Part shown: positions 44,121 to 54,655 of the stretch, piece by piece | Layout of the letters: each line of letters begins with the position of its first letter | Position numbering within the stretch: the stretch's first letter is position 1 | From: Lachnospiraceae bacterium | Lineage (GTDB): Bacteria; Bacillota; Clostridia; Lachnospirales; Lachnospiraceae | NCBI GenBank assembly: GCA_017552985.1 | Contig: JAFZNO010000015.1 | Coordinates: forward strand, 1 to 64,000 | DNA: 64,000 nt | Direction of reading: 5' to 3' | The notes under the pieces: model-generated | What the model saw: only the letters and a program-made list of their open reading frames with translations | The model's database searches: none | What the model was told of the DNA's origin: nothing | Made by a program: the position numbers and the translations under genes

Positions 44121-45455
44121 ATGAGGAACTTATCACAGGAAGACATTGTAACAATGGTACAGGAAGAGGACGTGGAATTTATTCGCCTTCAGTTTACCGA
44201 CATCCTTGGAAATCTTAAGAACATGGCCGTGACGGCTAGCCAGTTGAGCAAGATTTTGAAGAATGAGTGTAAGTTTGACGGTTCGGCAGTGGAAGGATTT
44301 GCCGGTATCGATGAGCCGGATCTGTATCTGCATCCCATCACCGGAACGTTTGAGACGTTCCCTTGGAGACCTCAGCAGGGTAAGGTGGCAAGAATGATCT
44401 GTGACGTTTATCGTCAGGACGGTGAACCATATGAGGGAGATCCCAGATACGTGCTTCGCCGTGCGGTAGAGCATCTGAACGAAATGGGTTACGGATTTGA
44501 AGTGGGACCCGAGTGCGAATTCTTCCTGTTCAATACGGATGAAAATACGTTGCCTACGACCAAGACCGTAGAGAAGGCCGGATTCTTTGACGTTGGACCT
44601 TTGGACGGCGGCGAGAATGCAAGACGTGACATTGTTTTGGCGCTGGAAGACATGGGATTTGTGGCAGAGAGCTCTTATCATGAGAAATCCCCGGCGCAGC
44701 ATGAGATCAGCTTCCGTTATGATGATCCGCTGAATACTGCTGATAACGTAATGACCTTTAAGCTTGCAGTGCGCACGATCGCGCGCAGACACGGACTGCA
44801 TGCAACGTTTATGCCCAAGCCCGTTCAGGAAGTAAATGGCTCCGGCATGAGACTGAGCATGAATCTGACGAAGGACGGCAGAAACATTTTCCGTGACATG
44901 AACGATCCCAACTTTATGACGAAGGAAGCGTATTTCTTCCTTGGCGGCTTGATGAAGCACGCAAAGGGCATTACGGCTATTGCCAATCCGCTGATCAATT
45001 CCTACAAGCGCCTGAATTATGATACGGATGCTTCCACGTCCATTGCCTGGAGCAAATGCAATCGCAGCACGCTGTTTAGGATTCCTAACATCCGCAGGGG
45101 TGAGGGAACCAGGATCGAGATGTTCAGCCCGGATTCCGCAGCAAATCCTTACCTGACCTTGGCACTTTGCCTGGAAGCAGGTTTGGACGGCATCAGAAAC
45201 CAGATCATGCCGCCTGAAAAGATGGAGAAGAATCTGTTTGAGATGAATGAAGTCGTAAAGCAGGCCCTTGGAATTGAGAGTCTGCCCAAGACCCTGACGG
45301 ATGCGTTAAATGAGCTCGAGAATGATCCCGTTTTGATGAGCGCACTTGGCGAACATGTGGCAAAGAAGTACATTGCCATTAAGAGAAGTGAGATCGAGGA
45401 TTATCGCAAGAGCGTAACGCAGTGGGAGCTTGACGAGTATCTGAATAAGTATTGA
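44121..45455 (+). CDS. glnA: Glutamine synthetase (type I)
   Basis: 444 residues, class I-alpha type. Landmarks are FDGSAVEGFAGIDEPDLYL, EVGPECEFFLF, SPAQHEISFRY, NGSGMRLSMNLTKDG and RIPNIRRGEGTRIEMFSPDSAANPY (split here as one C-terminal region). It joins ammonia to glutamate with ATP. The length is that of a Gram-positive enzyme, and the adenylylation Tyr loop of long GSI-beta enzymes was not seen. It has a start region GGGAGGG. The next gene is an ANTAR regulator, an arrangement known for glnA-nitR in solvent-forming clostridia. Confidence 0.95.
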   Translation: MRNLSQEDIVTMVQEEDVEFIRLQFTDILGNLKNMAVTASQLSKILKNECKFDGSAVEGFAGIDEPDLYLHPITGTFETFPWRPQQGKVARMICDVYRQDGEPYEGDPRYVLRRAVEHLNEMGYGFEVGPECEFFLFNTDENTLPTTKTVEKAGFFDVGPLDGGENARRDIVLALEDMGFVAESSYHEKSPAQHEISFRYDDPLNTADNVMTFKLAVRTIARRHGLHATFMPKPVQEVNGSGMRLSMNLTKDGRNIFRDMNDPNFMTKEAYFFLGGLMKHAKGITAIANPLINSYKRLNYDTDASTSIAWSKCNRSTLFRIPNIRRGEGTRIEMFSPDSAANPYLTLALCLEAGLDGIRNQIMPPEKMEKNLFEMNEVVKQALGIESLPKTLTDALNELENDPVLMSALGEHVAKKYIAIKRSEIEDYRKSVTQWELDEYLNKY

Positions 45456-45494
45456 TGATCCCGGATTCCCGATCGGGTAAAGGAGGTTATTTCA

Positions 45495-46043
45495 TTGGTC
45501 AACGTCATCGTGGCGCTTCCGAAGCTGGAGGAAGCAAAGACGATCAAGAACATATTGGTGCGAAGCGGCTTCCACGTGGCGAGCGTTTGTACGACCGGTG
45601 CCCAGGCGATCAGCCTGGCTGACGGTCTGCACGACGGACTGGTGATCTGCGGGTACAAACTGGAGGACATGTTGTATCATGAGCTAAAGGTTTTTCTGCC
45701 CCCTGGATTTGAACTGCTTCTTCTTGCGTCCCAAAGGATCTTGGCGGACGTTTACGGCGATGACGTGCTTTGTCTTGCCATGCCGCTTAAGTTAAATGAC
45801 TTTGTAAATACCGTTGGCATGATGACGGACGACATTGCGAGAAGAAGAAAGAAGAAGGAAGGCATGCCGCAAAAGCGGTCTGCACAGGAGGAAGCGCTGG
45901 TCAAGGAGGCGAAAGAGGTCCTAATGGACAGAAATAACGTCACCGAGGAGGAGGCACACAGGTATCTCCAGAAGAGCAGCATGGAGAGTGGTACCAGTCT
46001 TGTGGAAACGGCGCAAATGGTATTGGTTATGTATCAGCAATAA
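45495..46043 (+). CDS. ANTAR-domain regulator with pseudo-receiver
   Basis: 182 residues. Residues about 1-115 have a receiver-like fold, but the strand that should carry the phospho-acceptor Asp reads LVICGYKLEDM, so it probably cannot be phosphorylated in the normal way. Residues about 125-180 form an ANTAR RNA-binding domain: LVKEAKEVLMDRNNVTEEEAHRYLQKSS. It would act by antitermination on RNA hairpins. The start is TTG at 45495 with AGGAGG eight bases upstream. Its place directly after glnA matches clostridial NitR-type regulators, so it may sense nitrogen state by a partner. Confidence 0.87.
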   Translation: MVNVIVALPKLEEAKTIKNILVRSGFHVASVCTTGAQAISLADGLHDGLVICGYKLEDMLYHELKVFLPPGFELLLLASQRILADVYGDDVLCLAMPLKLNDFVNTVGMMTDDIARRRKKKEGMPQKRSAQEEALVKEAKEVLMDRNNVTEEEAHRYLQKSSMESGTSLVETAQMVLVMYQQ

Positions 46044-46060
46044 ATATAGTGATTTTTATG

Positions 46061-46107
46061 CTCCCGCATTCATACGCTGTGAAAAGACGTGGAATGCGGG
46101 AGATTTT
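46061..46107 (+). promoter_or_regulatory. Hairpin that pairs with the dapF ribosome site
   Basis: CTCCCGCATTC (46061-46071) pairs over 11 bp with GAATGCGGGAG (46092-46102), then ATTTTTAT. It looks like a terminator after the ANTAR gene, but the 3' arm also holds the GGGAG ribosome site of dapF, which starts at 46109. An inner ACG/CGT pairing lies in the loop. Confidence 0.7.
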
Positions 46108-46108
46108 T

Positions 46109-46948
46109 ATGCGTTTTTCTAAAATGCAGGCGTGTGGAAATGACTTTGTCATTGTGGAGGAAAGGGAACTGACGGAGGGAGAAGACCGCGGGCAGCTGGC
46201 CAGGCGAATGTGTGACAGGCATTATGGCATTGGAGGGGATGGGCTGTTGATCCTGCGAAGGGGAACGCCGGCCAAGATGGACATGGAAATCTATAATGCG
46301 GACGGCGGCCGCGCGGAAATCTGTGGGAATGGCGTCAGATGCGCCGGAAAATACGCGTGGGATCACGGATGGACTAGGGAAAAGCAATTCCAGATCGAGA
46401 GTGACGGCGGATTAAAGACGGCAGAACGCCTAACGTCGGAGGGTAAGGCGGCCGTCATACGCGTTGACATGGGCATTCCTTGGTTTGAGACCAGGGTGGG
46501 GGAAGAAAATGCGACGGTCTGGTCGCTGGCCAGTGCCGGCATGCGCCTTCCAGTTAAGATCGTGAACGGATGGAGGGTTATCTGCGTTTCCATGGGAAAT
46601 CCTCATGCAGTTGCCCTGCTTAGGCAGGAGGATGAGTGGCCGGTATTAACCGCTGGACCTTTGCTGGAAAAGGCGGAAGAATTTCCTGGCGGAACAAACG
46701 TGGAATTTGTGAAGGTGCTGGACCGGAAGAGAATATCCATGCGGGTTTGGGAGCGTGGCGTTGGGGAAACCCTGGCCTGTGGGTCTGGCGCATGTGCGGC
46801 GGCTGCAGTTTGCATGCAAAAGGGTTTGACGGATGACGAAATAACTGTTACACTATTAGGCGGTGAACTAAAGGTATACAGGCAACCTTCCACGAGCCGC
46901 TATTTCCTTACGGGGCAGGCGGTGACGGTGTTCGAAGGCATGACGTAA
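46109..46948 (+). CDS. dapF: Diaminopimelate epimerase
   Basis: 279 residues. MRFSKMQACGNDFV is the usual start, so ATG 46109 is used (46049 GTG and 46094 ATG give extensions). The two catalytic cysteines lie in EICGNGVRCAGKYA near 76 and ETLACGSGACAAA near 222. It converts LL- to meso-diaminopimelate. Its expression is probably limited by the hairpin that covers GGGAG. dapL follows 15 bp later, and together they form the aminotransferase branch of lysine synthesis. Confidence 0.94.
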   Translation: MRFSKMQACGNDFVIVEERELTEGEDRGQLARRMCDRHYGIGGDGLLILRRGTPAKMDMEIYNADGGRAEICGNGVRCAGKYAWDHGWTREKQFQIESDGGLKTAERLTSEGKAAVIRVDMGIPWFETRVGEENATVWSLASAGMRLPVKIVNGWRVICVSMGNPHAVALLRQEDEWPVLTAGPLLEKAEEFPGGTNVEFVKVLDRKRISMRVWERGVGETLACGSGACAAAAVCMQKGLTDDEITVTLLGGELKVYRQPSTSRYFLTGQAVTVFEGMT

Positions 46949-46963
46949 GAGAGGAGAAAAGCC

Positions 46964-48178
46964 ATGGCAAAGTTAAACGACAATTATTTAAAGCTTCCCG
47001 GAAGCTATTTGTTTTCCACGGTTGCAAGAAAGGTACGCGAGTATCAGGAGGCACATCCTGACAAGAAGGTGATCAAGTTGAGCATCGGCGACGTGACCCA
47101 GCCTCTGGCTCCGGCCATCATCGAGAGCCTCCATGCGGCAGTGGATGAGATGGGAAAGGCAGAGACCTTCCGCGGATATGCACCTGATCTGGGATATGAG
47201 TTTTTGAGGGATATTATTGCGAAGAAGGACTATCAGGCAAGAGGCTGCAACGTGAGTGCGGACGAGATCTTTGTTTCCGACGGAGCAAAGTCTGACGCAG
47301 CCAACATCCAGGAGATCTTTAGCCTGGACAATAAGATTGCCGTGGGCGATCCCGTATATCCCGTTTACGTGGATTCCAACGTTATGGCAGGCCGTACCGG
47401 AACCTATGATAAGGTGAAGGAGACTTGGAGTGACGTGATCTACATGCCTTGCCTGGCAGAGAATAATTTTGTTCCTGAGATCCCGAAGGAGATTCCGGAT
47501 CTGATCTACCTTTGCTTCCCGAACAATCCTACGGGTGCGACCATCAAGAAAGCGCAGCTGCAGGAGTGGGTGGATTATGCAAATAAGGTTGGCGCGGTGA
47601 TCATCTATGACGCTGCCTATGAAGCATACATTTCCGAGGAGGGTGTTCCTCACTCCATTTATGAGTGTGAGGGTGCAAGAACTTGTGCGATCGAGCTTCG
47701 TTCCTTCTCCAAGAATGCAGGTTTTACCGGCGTGCGTCTCGGTTTCACCGTAGTTCCGAAGGACTTAAAGATTGACGGAACCCCGCTTCACGGACTCTGG
47801 GCAAGAAGACACGGAACCAAGTATAACGGCGCGCCTTACATTATCCAAAGAGCCGGCGAGGCAGTTTATTCCGAAGCCGGTCAGGCGCAGCTCAAGGCAC
47901 AGGTTGCCTATTACATGAAGAATGCAAAGTATATTTACAATGGACTGAAGGAAGCCGGCTATACCGTTTCCGGCGGCGTAAACGCGCCTTACGTATGGCT
48001 GCGCACGCCAGGCAACATGACCAGCTGGGAATTCTTTGATTATCTGCTTGATAAGGCGAACGTGGTGGGTACGCCTGGTTCAGGCTTTGGACCGAGCGGA
48101 GAGCATTATTTCCGCGTGAATGCGTTCGGAAGCTACGAGAATACCGTGGAAGCGATCGACAGGATCAAGGCATTATAA
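46964..48178 (+). CDS. dapL: LL-diaminopimelate aminotransferase
   Basis: 404 residues, the length expected for DapL. MAKLNDNYLKLPGSYLFS, KVIKLSIGDVTQPL and FRGYAPDLGYEFLR are diagnostic, and the PLP lysine is in RSFSKNAGFTGVRLGF near residue 247. It makes LL-diaminopimelate from tetrahydrodipicolinate in a single step, so the acyl-transfer branch is not needed. It pairs with dapF. Confidence 0.95.
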   Translation: MAKLNDNYLKLPGSYLFSTVARKVREYQEAHPDKKVIKLSIGDVTQPLAPAIIESLHAAVDEMGKAETFRGYAPDLGYEFLRDIIAKKDYQARGCNVSADEIFVSDGAKSDAANIQEIFSLDNKIAVGDPVYPVYVDSNVMAGRTGTYDKVKETWSDVIYMPCLAENNFVPEIPKEIPDLIYLCFPNNPTGATIKKAQLQEWVDYANKVGAVIIYDAAYEAYISEEGVPHSIYECEGARTCAIELRSFSKNAGFTGVRLGFTVVPKDLKIDGTPLHGLWARRHGTKYNGAPYIIQRAGEAVYSEAGQAQLKAQVAYYMKNAKYIYNGLKEAGYTVSGGVNAPYVWLRTPGNMTSWEFFDYLLDKANVVGTPGSGFGPSGEHYFRVNAFGSYENTVEAIDRIKAL

Positions 48179-48190
48179 GAAAAGGCGATG

Positions 48191-48230
48191 GGGAGATCAA
48201 AAGCCACAGGGCGTTTGATCTCCCTTTTTT
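48191..48230 (+). terminator. Terminator after dapL
   Basis: GGGAGATCAAA (48191-48201) pairs perfectly with TTTGATCTCCC (48214-48224), then six T. Confidence 0.92.
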
Positions 48231-48277
48231 CACTTAAACCGTTTGCGGAAAAAACGCACAAGGGAGAGAGGAAAGCG

Positions 48278-48574
48278 ATGATCAGCATGGAAACGTTGGA
48301 GCGGGTCGGCAGACTGGCGGAATTGGAGATACCCGAGAGTCAGAGGAAAGCGGCGCGCCGGGATCTGGAGAAAATGGTTACTTTTGTGGACGTGATGAAG
48401 GAACTGAACGTGAGAAACGTGGAGCCCTTGTATCAAGTGACGGCGGAACGTGCGGGGATGCAAAACGTTCTTCGCGACGACGTGGTTGAGGAAAGCGAGG
48501 GCAGGGAGGCGTTATTGGGCAACGCTCCGAAGAGGCGCGGGGAATTTGCCTCAGTTCCGAAAACCTTCGCATAG
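48278..48574 (+). CDS. gatC: Glu/Asp-tRNA amidotransferase subunit C
   Basis: 98 residues, the usual GatC size: ERVGRLAELEIPES, then DLEKMVTFVDVMKELNV and VEPLYQV. ATG 48278 has GAGAGGAAA upstream; the longer frame from 48188 crosses the terminator. It opens the gatCAB unit that corrects misacylated Glu-tRNAGln or Asp-tRNAAsn. Confidence 0.92.
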   Translation: MISMETLERVGRLAELEIPESQRKAARRDLEKMVTFVDVMKELNVRNVEPLYQVTAERAGMQNVLRDDVVEESEGREALLGNAPKRRGEFASVPKTFA

Positions 48575-48594
48575 TTCAGAAAAAGGAGCAGACG

Positions 48595-50043
48595 ATGAAG
48601 ATTTTGGATTTAACGGCCGTGGAACTTGCCGGGCGGATTCGCAGGGGAGAGATCGACGCGATGGAACCCCTGGAAGCGGTTTTCGACAGGATTTCCGAGC
48701 GGGAGGAGCAGCTCCACTGCTATCTTGTCCTCGATAGGGATGGAGCTCGCGCCAGGGCGAGGGAACTGCAAAAAAGAAGAAGCGCGGGCGAGACCTTGGG
48801 GCTCCTGGCGGGCGTTCCCGTGGCGGTCAAGGATAATCTTTGCACGAAGAGCATGCGGACCACCTGCGGAAGCAGAATGCTGGAAAACTTTATTCCGTCC
48901 TATGACGCGACGGCAGTAAGAAATTTAAGGAATGCGGATGCCATCATCCTTGGAAAGACTAATTTGGATGAATTTGGCATGGGAAATACGACGGAATCAT
49001 CGTATTTTGGCATGACGCGTAATCCATGGAACGTGGAGCGAAGCGCGGGCGGCTCCTCGGGAGGCAGCGCGGCAGCAGTGGCAAGCGGAGAATGCTATGC
49101 AGCCATAGGAACGGATACGGGCGGTTCCGTGCGTCAGCCGGCATCGCACTGCGGCGTGGTTGGCCTTAAGCCGACTTACGGAACGGTTTCACGAAATGGA
49201 CTTATCGCTTATTGTTCCTCCATGGATCAGGCGGGACCGGTCACAAAGGACGTAAGGGACAGTGCGGCACTCCTTAGCGTGATCGCTTCAAGTGATCCGA
49301 AGGATGCCACGTCCCTGCAACGCGATGACTTGAGCTTCCCGGAGAATATTCCGCAGGACGTGGAAAGCCTGAGGATTGGAATTCCGACGGATGATTCCGG
49401 GAAGGGGCTGGATCCTGAGATCCGGGAAGCCGTCTGGTCCGTTGCAACGGCGCTTAAGGAGCGGGGAGCCATACTGGAGGAATTTGACCTGGGAATCACG
49501 AAATACGTGGTGCCGGCTTATTATACCATCGCCTGCGGCGAGGCTAGCTCTAACCTGGAGCGGTATGACGGCATGAAATATGGCTTGCGGGTAAGCGCGG
49601 TGGGTCTGCATGAAACCTATCGGAAAACGAGGACTGCAGGCTTTGGCGCCGAGGTAAGGCGAAGAATTTTGCTGGGAACCTTTGCCCTGAGCGAGGGTTA
49701 TTATGATGAGTACTATCTGACGGCGATGAAGGTGCGGCGTCTGATCAAGGATGCGTATGACAAGGCGTTTTTGAAGTATGACGTTCTGATTGGTCCTACT
49801 TCGCCGCAAATTGCACCAAAGCTTGGAGAAGCGGGCATGGATCCGTTGGCATCCTATCTGGCCGACGTCTACACGGTTCCGGCAAATCTGACTGGAATGC
49901 CGGCCATGAGCCTGCCCTGCGCCATGCATTCGACGGGCCTTCCCATCGGCGTGCAGCTCACAGCCGCACTGTTTCAGGAAAAGACGCTTTTGCGGGTGGG
50001 CGCGGCCTGGGAGCAGATCAGGGGGCAACGGCATGAAGGATAA
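48595..50043 (+). CDS. gatA: Glu/Asp-tRNA amidotransferase subunit A
   Basis: 482 residues, an amidase-signature enzyme. The catalytic lysine is in VAVKDNLCTK near residue 78. The Ser-rich core is SAGGSSGGSAAAVASGE and the nucleophile is in GTDTGGSVRQPASHCG. It hydrolyses glutamine and passes ammonia to GatB. It overlaps gatB by 11 bases. Confidence 0.95.
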   Translation: MKILDLTAVELAGRIRRGEIDAMEPLEAVFDRISEREEQLHCYLVLDRDGARARARELQKRRSAGETLGLLAGVPVAVKDNLCTKSMRTTCGSRMLENFIPSYDATAVRNLRNADAIILGKTNLDEFGMGNTTESSYFGMTRNPWNVERSAGGSSGGSAAAVASGECYAAIGTDTGGSVRQPASHCGVVGLKPTYGTVSRNGLIAYCSSMDQAGPVTKDVRDSAALLSVIASSDPKDATSLQRDDLSFPENIPQDVESLRIGIPTDDSGKGLDPEIREAVWSVATALKERGAILEEFDLGITKYVVPAYYTIACGEASSNLERYDGMKYGLRVSAVGLHETYRKTRTAGFGAEVRRRILLGTFALSEGYYDEYYLTAMKVRRLIKDAYDKAFLKYDVLIGPTSPQIAPKLGEAGMDPLASYLADVYTVPANLTGMPAMSLPCAMHSTGLPIGVQLTAALFQEKTLLRVGAAWEQIRGQRHEG

Positions 50044-51484
50044 CGGCACGAAAAAAGAATATGAAACCGTGATCGGACTGGAGGTTCACGTGGAGCTTTC
50101 GACGCGCACCAAGATCTTCTGCGGGTGTGCCGCAACCTTTGGCGCAACGCCAAATACGTTGGTTTGTCCCGTCTGCCTTGGAATGCCGGGAACTCTTCCC
50201 GTTTTGAACCGCCGGGTGGTGGAGCTTGCCATGGCCGTGGGACTTGCGCTAAACTGTGACGTCACGAGGACGACCCGTTTCGACCGAAAGAATTATTTTT
50301 ACCCGGACAATCCCCAGAATTATCAGATCTCGCAGCTCTACCTGCCCATCTGCAGGAACGGATGGCTTGGGATCGGAGAGGGCGATGATGAGCGGAAGAT
50401 CCGCATTCACGAATTGCATGCGGAGGAGGATGCAGGGAAGCTGACCCACGACGAAGAAGGGAAGGAGACGCTGGTGGATTATAACCGCGCGGGCATTCCG
50501 CTGATCGAGATCGTGACGGAGCCGGACCTGAAAAATGCCGGGGAGGTCATTTCGTTCTTGGAGAAGCTCCGGATGGTCATCGGCTATTTGGAGGCCAGCG
50601 ACTGCAAACTGCAGGAGGGTTCCATGCGGGTGGACGTCAATCTGTCCCTTCGTGAGGTTGGAAGTGAGCAGCTGGGGACGAGGACGGAGATGAAGAATTT
50701 AAACTCCTTCCGCGCCATTACGAGAGCCATAGATGCAGAGGCGAAAAGGCAAAAGGAGCTTTTGGATGCAGGGAAAGAAATCCTTCAGGAGACGAGAAGA
50801 TGGGATGATCAAAAGGGTGTTTCCTACTCCATGCGTTCCAAGGAGGACGCCCAGGACTATCGCTATTTCCCGGATCCTGACCTGCCGCCCGTGGTGATCT
50901 CCGAAGAGTGGATTCAGGCGGTGAGGGAGGCCCTTCCGGAGATGCGGGAAGAAAGGAAGGAACGCTTTGTAAGGGAATATGGCATTCCAGCTTATGATGC
51001 AGGCGTGATCACCCAATCCGTCCATTTGGCCAGGTGGTTCGAACAGACTGCTGCCCTTGGCATAATGCCAAAGAAGGTGAGCAACTGGATCATGGGAGAG
51101 GGGCTAAGACTCTTGCGGGAGAAAGAAATGGATCCCGAGGACGTAAGGCTCTCTCCGGAGCACTTTGCGGCATTGATCCGCATGAATGAGGAAAATGAGA
51201 TCACAAACGCCATTGCTAAGGAGGTCTTTGCAAAGGCCATTGACACTGATCTGGATCCGGAAAGCTACGTAAAGGCAAATGGACTAATGACCATGCGGGA
51301 TGATTCCCTTCTTCGCGAGACGGTGAAGAGGGTCATTGCAGAGAATGAGAAATCCGTGGCAGATTATAAAAATGGAAAAGAAAAAGCTTTGGGGTATCTC
51401 GTGGGACAGACAATGAAAGCCGTGCGGGGGCAGGCGCTGCCTGCGGCCGTCACGGCTATGCTGAAGGAAGAACTAAACGCTTAA
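50033..51484 (+). CDS. gatB: Glu/Asp-tRNA amidotransferase subunit B
   Basis: 483 residues. VIGLEVHVELSTRTKIFCGC and TLVCPVCLGMPGTLPVLN carry the zinc cysteines. DRKNYFYPDNPQNYQISQ and GIPLIEIVTEPDL are family signatures, and the C-terminal YqeY-like tail is present. It phosphorylates and amidates the misacylated tRNA with ammonia from GatA. The start overlaps gatA and its stop overlaps the convergent gene by four bases. Confidence 0.95.
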   Translation: MKDNGTKKEYETVIGLEVHVELSTRTKIFCGCAATFGATPNTLVCPVCLGMPGTLPVLNRRVVELAMAVGLALNCDVTRTTRFDRKNYFYPDNPQNYQISQLYLPICRNGWLGIGEGDDERKIRIHELHAEEDAGKLTHDEEGKETLVDYNRAGIPLIEIVTEPDLKNAGEVISFLEKLRMVIGYLEASDCKLQEGSMRVDVNLSLREVGSEQLGTRTEMKNLNSFRAITRAIDAEAKRQKELLDAGKEILQETRRWDDQKGVSYSMRSKEDAQDYRYFPDPDLPPVVISEEWIQAVREALPEMREERKERFVREYGIPAYDAGVITQSVHLARWFEQTAALGIMPKKVSNWIMGEGLRLLREKEMDPEDVRLSPEHFAALIRMNEENEITNAIAKEVFAKAIDTDLDPESYVKANGLMTMRDDSLLRETVKRVIAENEKSVADYKNGKEKALGYLVGQTMKAVRGQALPAAVTAMLKEELNA

Positions 51485-52215
51485 TTCTCGAAAAGGTAAT
51501 TTAAGAAAAGGTGATTTAATTCGGGATGTTTGTTATTCACCATAATGGCGAGGTATTGATCCGGGGCCATCGCGTAGCATTCCCTGAGCTTGGGGCATTG
51601 ATCCAGTTTGATGGCGACGGGAATGGGTTCTTCCATGCCGGAAGGATCAGAGGGCGTTGCCGGGAACTCGAAATCCAGGGCAACCTCGCCTGCCGCCTCT
51701 TCTATCAGCTTTTTATCCGCATAGAAGAAATAGGGCTCATATTTTTGGAACTCTTCCTCGGTGAGGAACTCCCGAAGGTCAATAAATACGCCGTTGTATG
51801 CGTAACGATTGGTTGTTTCCAGGTCGCCCACCATGCTGTCCAAGTCTCCGGCGGCCATGTAGACCATGATCTTCTGAACGGAAGAGGAGGTCATCTCATC
51901 CATCTTGGTAAAATCAATCCTTAGGTCGGAATCAAAATAAACCGCCTGCTTTTTGGGATTGATGCCGGCTTTCTCGGCAAAGGTTCTCTTGTAGTCCTCA
52001 GAGTAAATGGTCTGCGCCACGTTGACAAAGGCTGAGTAATATGCCATCTCCTTGCGGTTAAGAAAAGAATTCAGAAGGGATGCCACAACTAAAATGCCAA
52101 CGGCGGATCCGATGACGTACCACTTATGATAATCCCAGAAATAGGCCATTCTTTCCTTGAAGCTGCGCTGCTTTATCTCTTCGCGCTCTTCCTTAAATTC
52201 ATCCATCAAAGGCAT
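51481..52215 (-). CDS. Unknown single-TM protein
   Basis: 244 residues. A charged N-terminus (FKEEREEIKQRSFKERM) is followed by one membrane helix (WYVIGSAVGILVVASLL) and an exported, acidic domain. No family is recognised. ATG 52215 is preferred since GGATGGTGATC upstream fits the anti-Shine-Dalgarno end; 52227 would leave too little space. It converges on gatB. Confidence 0.65.
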   Translation of the reverse strand: MPLMDEFKEEREEIKQRSFKERMAYFWDYHKWYVIGSAVGILVVASLLNSFLNRKEMAYYSAFVNVAQTIYSEDYKRTFAEKAGINPKKQAVYFDSDLRIDFTKMDEMTSSSVQKIMVYMAAGDLDSMVGDLETTNRYAYNGVFIDLREFLTEEEFQKYEPYFFYADKKLIEEAAGEVALDFEFPATPSDPSGMEEPIPVAIKLDQCPKLRECYAMAPDQYLAIMVNNKHPELNHLFLNYLFEN

Positions 52216-52256
52216 GAAGATCACCATCCTTTTTGAAAAACGTTCATAACATTGTA

Positions 52257-52285
52257 ATCATAATGTTTTGTCCGCGGAATGTCAA
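52257..52285 (-). promoter_or_regulatory. Promoter of the minus-strand gene
   Basis: On the minus strand TTGACA (52285-52280) and TATGAT (52262-52257) with a 17-bp spacer. Confidence 0.65.
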
Positions 52286-52327
52286 TGAAAGGTTTGTGAC
52301 CAACTTCTTAAAAAATCGTGAAGACCT

Positions 52328-52356
52328 TGAAACTTCGAATCCAATGCGATATGATA
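52328..52356 (+). promoter_or_regulatory. Promoter of the DUF6106-like gene
   Basis: TTGAAA (52328-52333) and TATGAT (52351-52356) with a 17-bp spacer. Confidence 0.55.
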
Positions 52357-52396
52357 ATTAGGTAAGTAAATGACTAGATAAAGGAAGGTTAAGGAA

Positions 52397-52897
52397 ATGA
52401 ACGAAGCTTACGTTGAATGTCTGGTGAAGGGGAAGGGCCCCGTTTTCTTTAAGCTCTTGAGATATTTTATGTACTTTCTTGCAATTCTTGGATTTGGCTC
52501 CGTTATGATCGGGCTGGGCGCCATCAGCGTTGTTTTGGGGTTTGCGCTTGCGGCAGGCGGATATTATCTTGGAATGCTTGCGGAAGTGGAATATGAATAC
52601 CTCTACGTGGACAAGGAATTGACCGTGGACAAGATCCTGGCGCAGAACAGCAGGAAGCGGGTGGCTAGTTATTCCATGGAGCGCGTGGAGATCATGGCCC
52701 CCATTAAATCCTACCGCCTGGACAATTATAAGAACCGTCAGACCAAGGACGTGGACTACAGCATCGGCTATGAGGATAAGCCAGATTTGCGCTACGTATT
52801 CTATTATGAGGGAGGCCAGAGAATCATTCTGAGCCCTTCCGAAGAGATGATCAAGGTCATGAAAAATGCTAACCCCAGAAAGGTTTATTCGGATTAA
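52397..52897 (+). CDS. DUF6106-like membrane protein
   Basis: 166 residues. MNEAYVECLVKGKGP is followed by two membrane helices and a cytoplasmic beta-rich domain (YEYLYVDKELTVDKI, IILSPSEEMIKVM). The arrangement recalls small Clostridia proteins of the DUF6106 type, which is my best match by memory. The role is unknown. AAGGAAGG lies before the ATG. Confidence 0.65.
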   Translation: MNEAYVECLVKGKGPVFFKLLRYFMYFLAILGFGSVMIGLGAISVVLGFALAAGGYYLGMLAEVEYEYLYVDKELTVDKILAQNSRKRVASYSMERVEIMAPIKSYRLDNYKNRQTKDVDYSIGYEDKPDLRYVFYYEGGQRIILSPSEEMIKVMKNANPRKVYSD

Positions 52898-52928
52898 AAA
52901 AATAGAAACTTAAAATTCAAAATGGGTG

Positions 52929-52957
52929 TTGACAGGCGGACAATTCTTTGCTATCAT
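52929..52957 (+). promoter_or_regulatory. Promoter of guaB
   Basis: TTGACA (52929-52934) and TATCAT (52952-52957) with a 17-bp spacer. A TATAAT further downstream is too far from this -35 box. Confidence 0.65.
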
Positions 52958-52969
52958 CATTGGATATAA

Positions 52970-54457
<1,488 letters not shown>

Positions 54458-54465
54458 ACGTAACA

Positions 54466-54496
54466 AGGGGCAGAGAACTATCTCTGCCCTTTTTTT
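54466..54496 (+). terminator. Terminator of guaB
   Basis: GGGCAGAGA (54468-54476), ACTA loop, TCTCTGCCC (54481-54489), then seven T. Confidence 0.93.
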
Positions 54497-54589
54497 CGGA
54501 CTTACGCATCTTTTTGAAAAAATGAATCTATGGGGTTTTGAACCCAAGCAGTTTGAGGGTATGAGTCGTAACGCATTGATGAAAAAATA

Positions 54590-54635
54590 AACATTTGTTA
54601 TGATGACTGTAGTGATTATCAACATAACAAATGTT
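54590..54635 (+). promoter_or_regulatory. Two operator dyads and promoter of the BlaI operon
   Basis: AACATTTGTTAT (54590-54601) and ATAACAAATGTT (54624-54635) are perfect inverted copies. Each contains its own AACA-NN-TGTT dyad, 36 bp apart. A likely promoter, TTGTTA (54595-54600) and TATCAA (54617-54622), lies between and under them. This layout fits two BlaI-type dimer sites. Confidence 0.75.
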
Positions 54636-54655
54636 CAAAAATGGGAGGTATAAAA

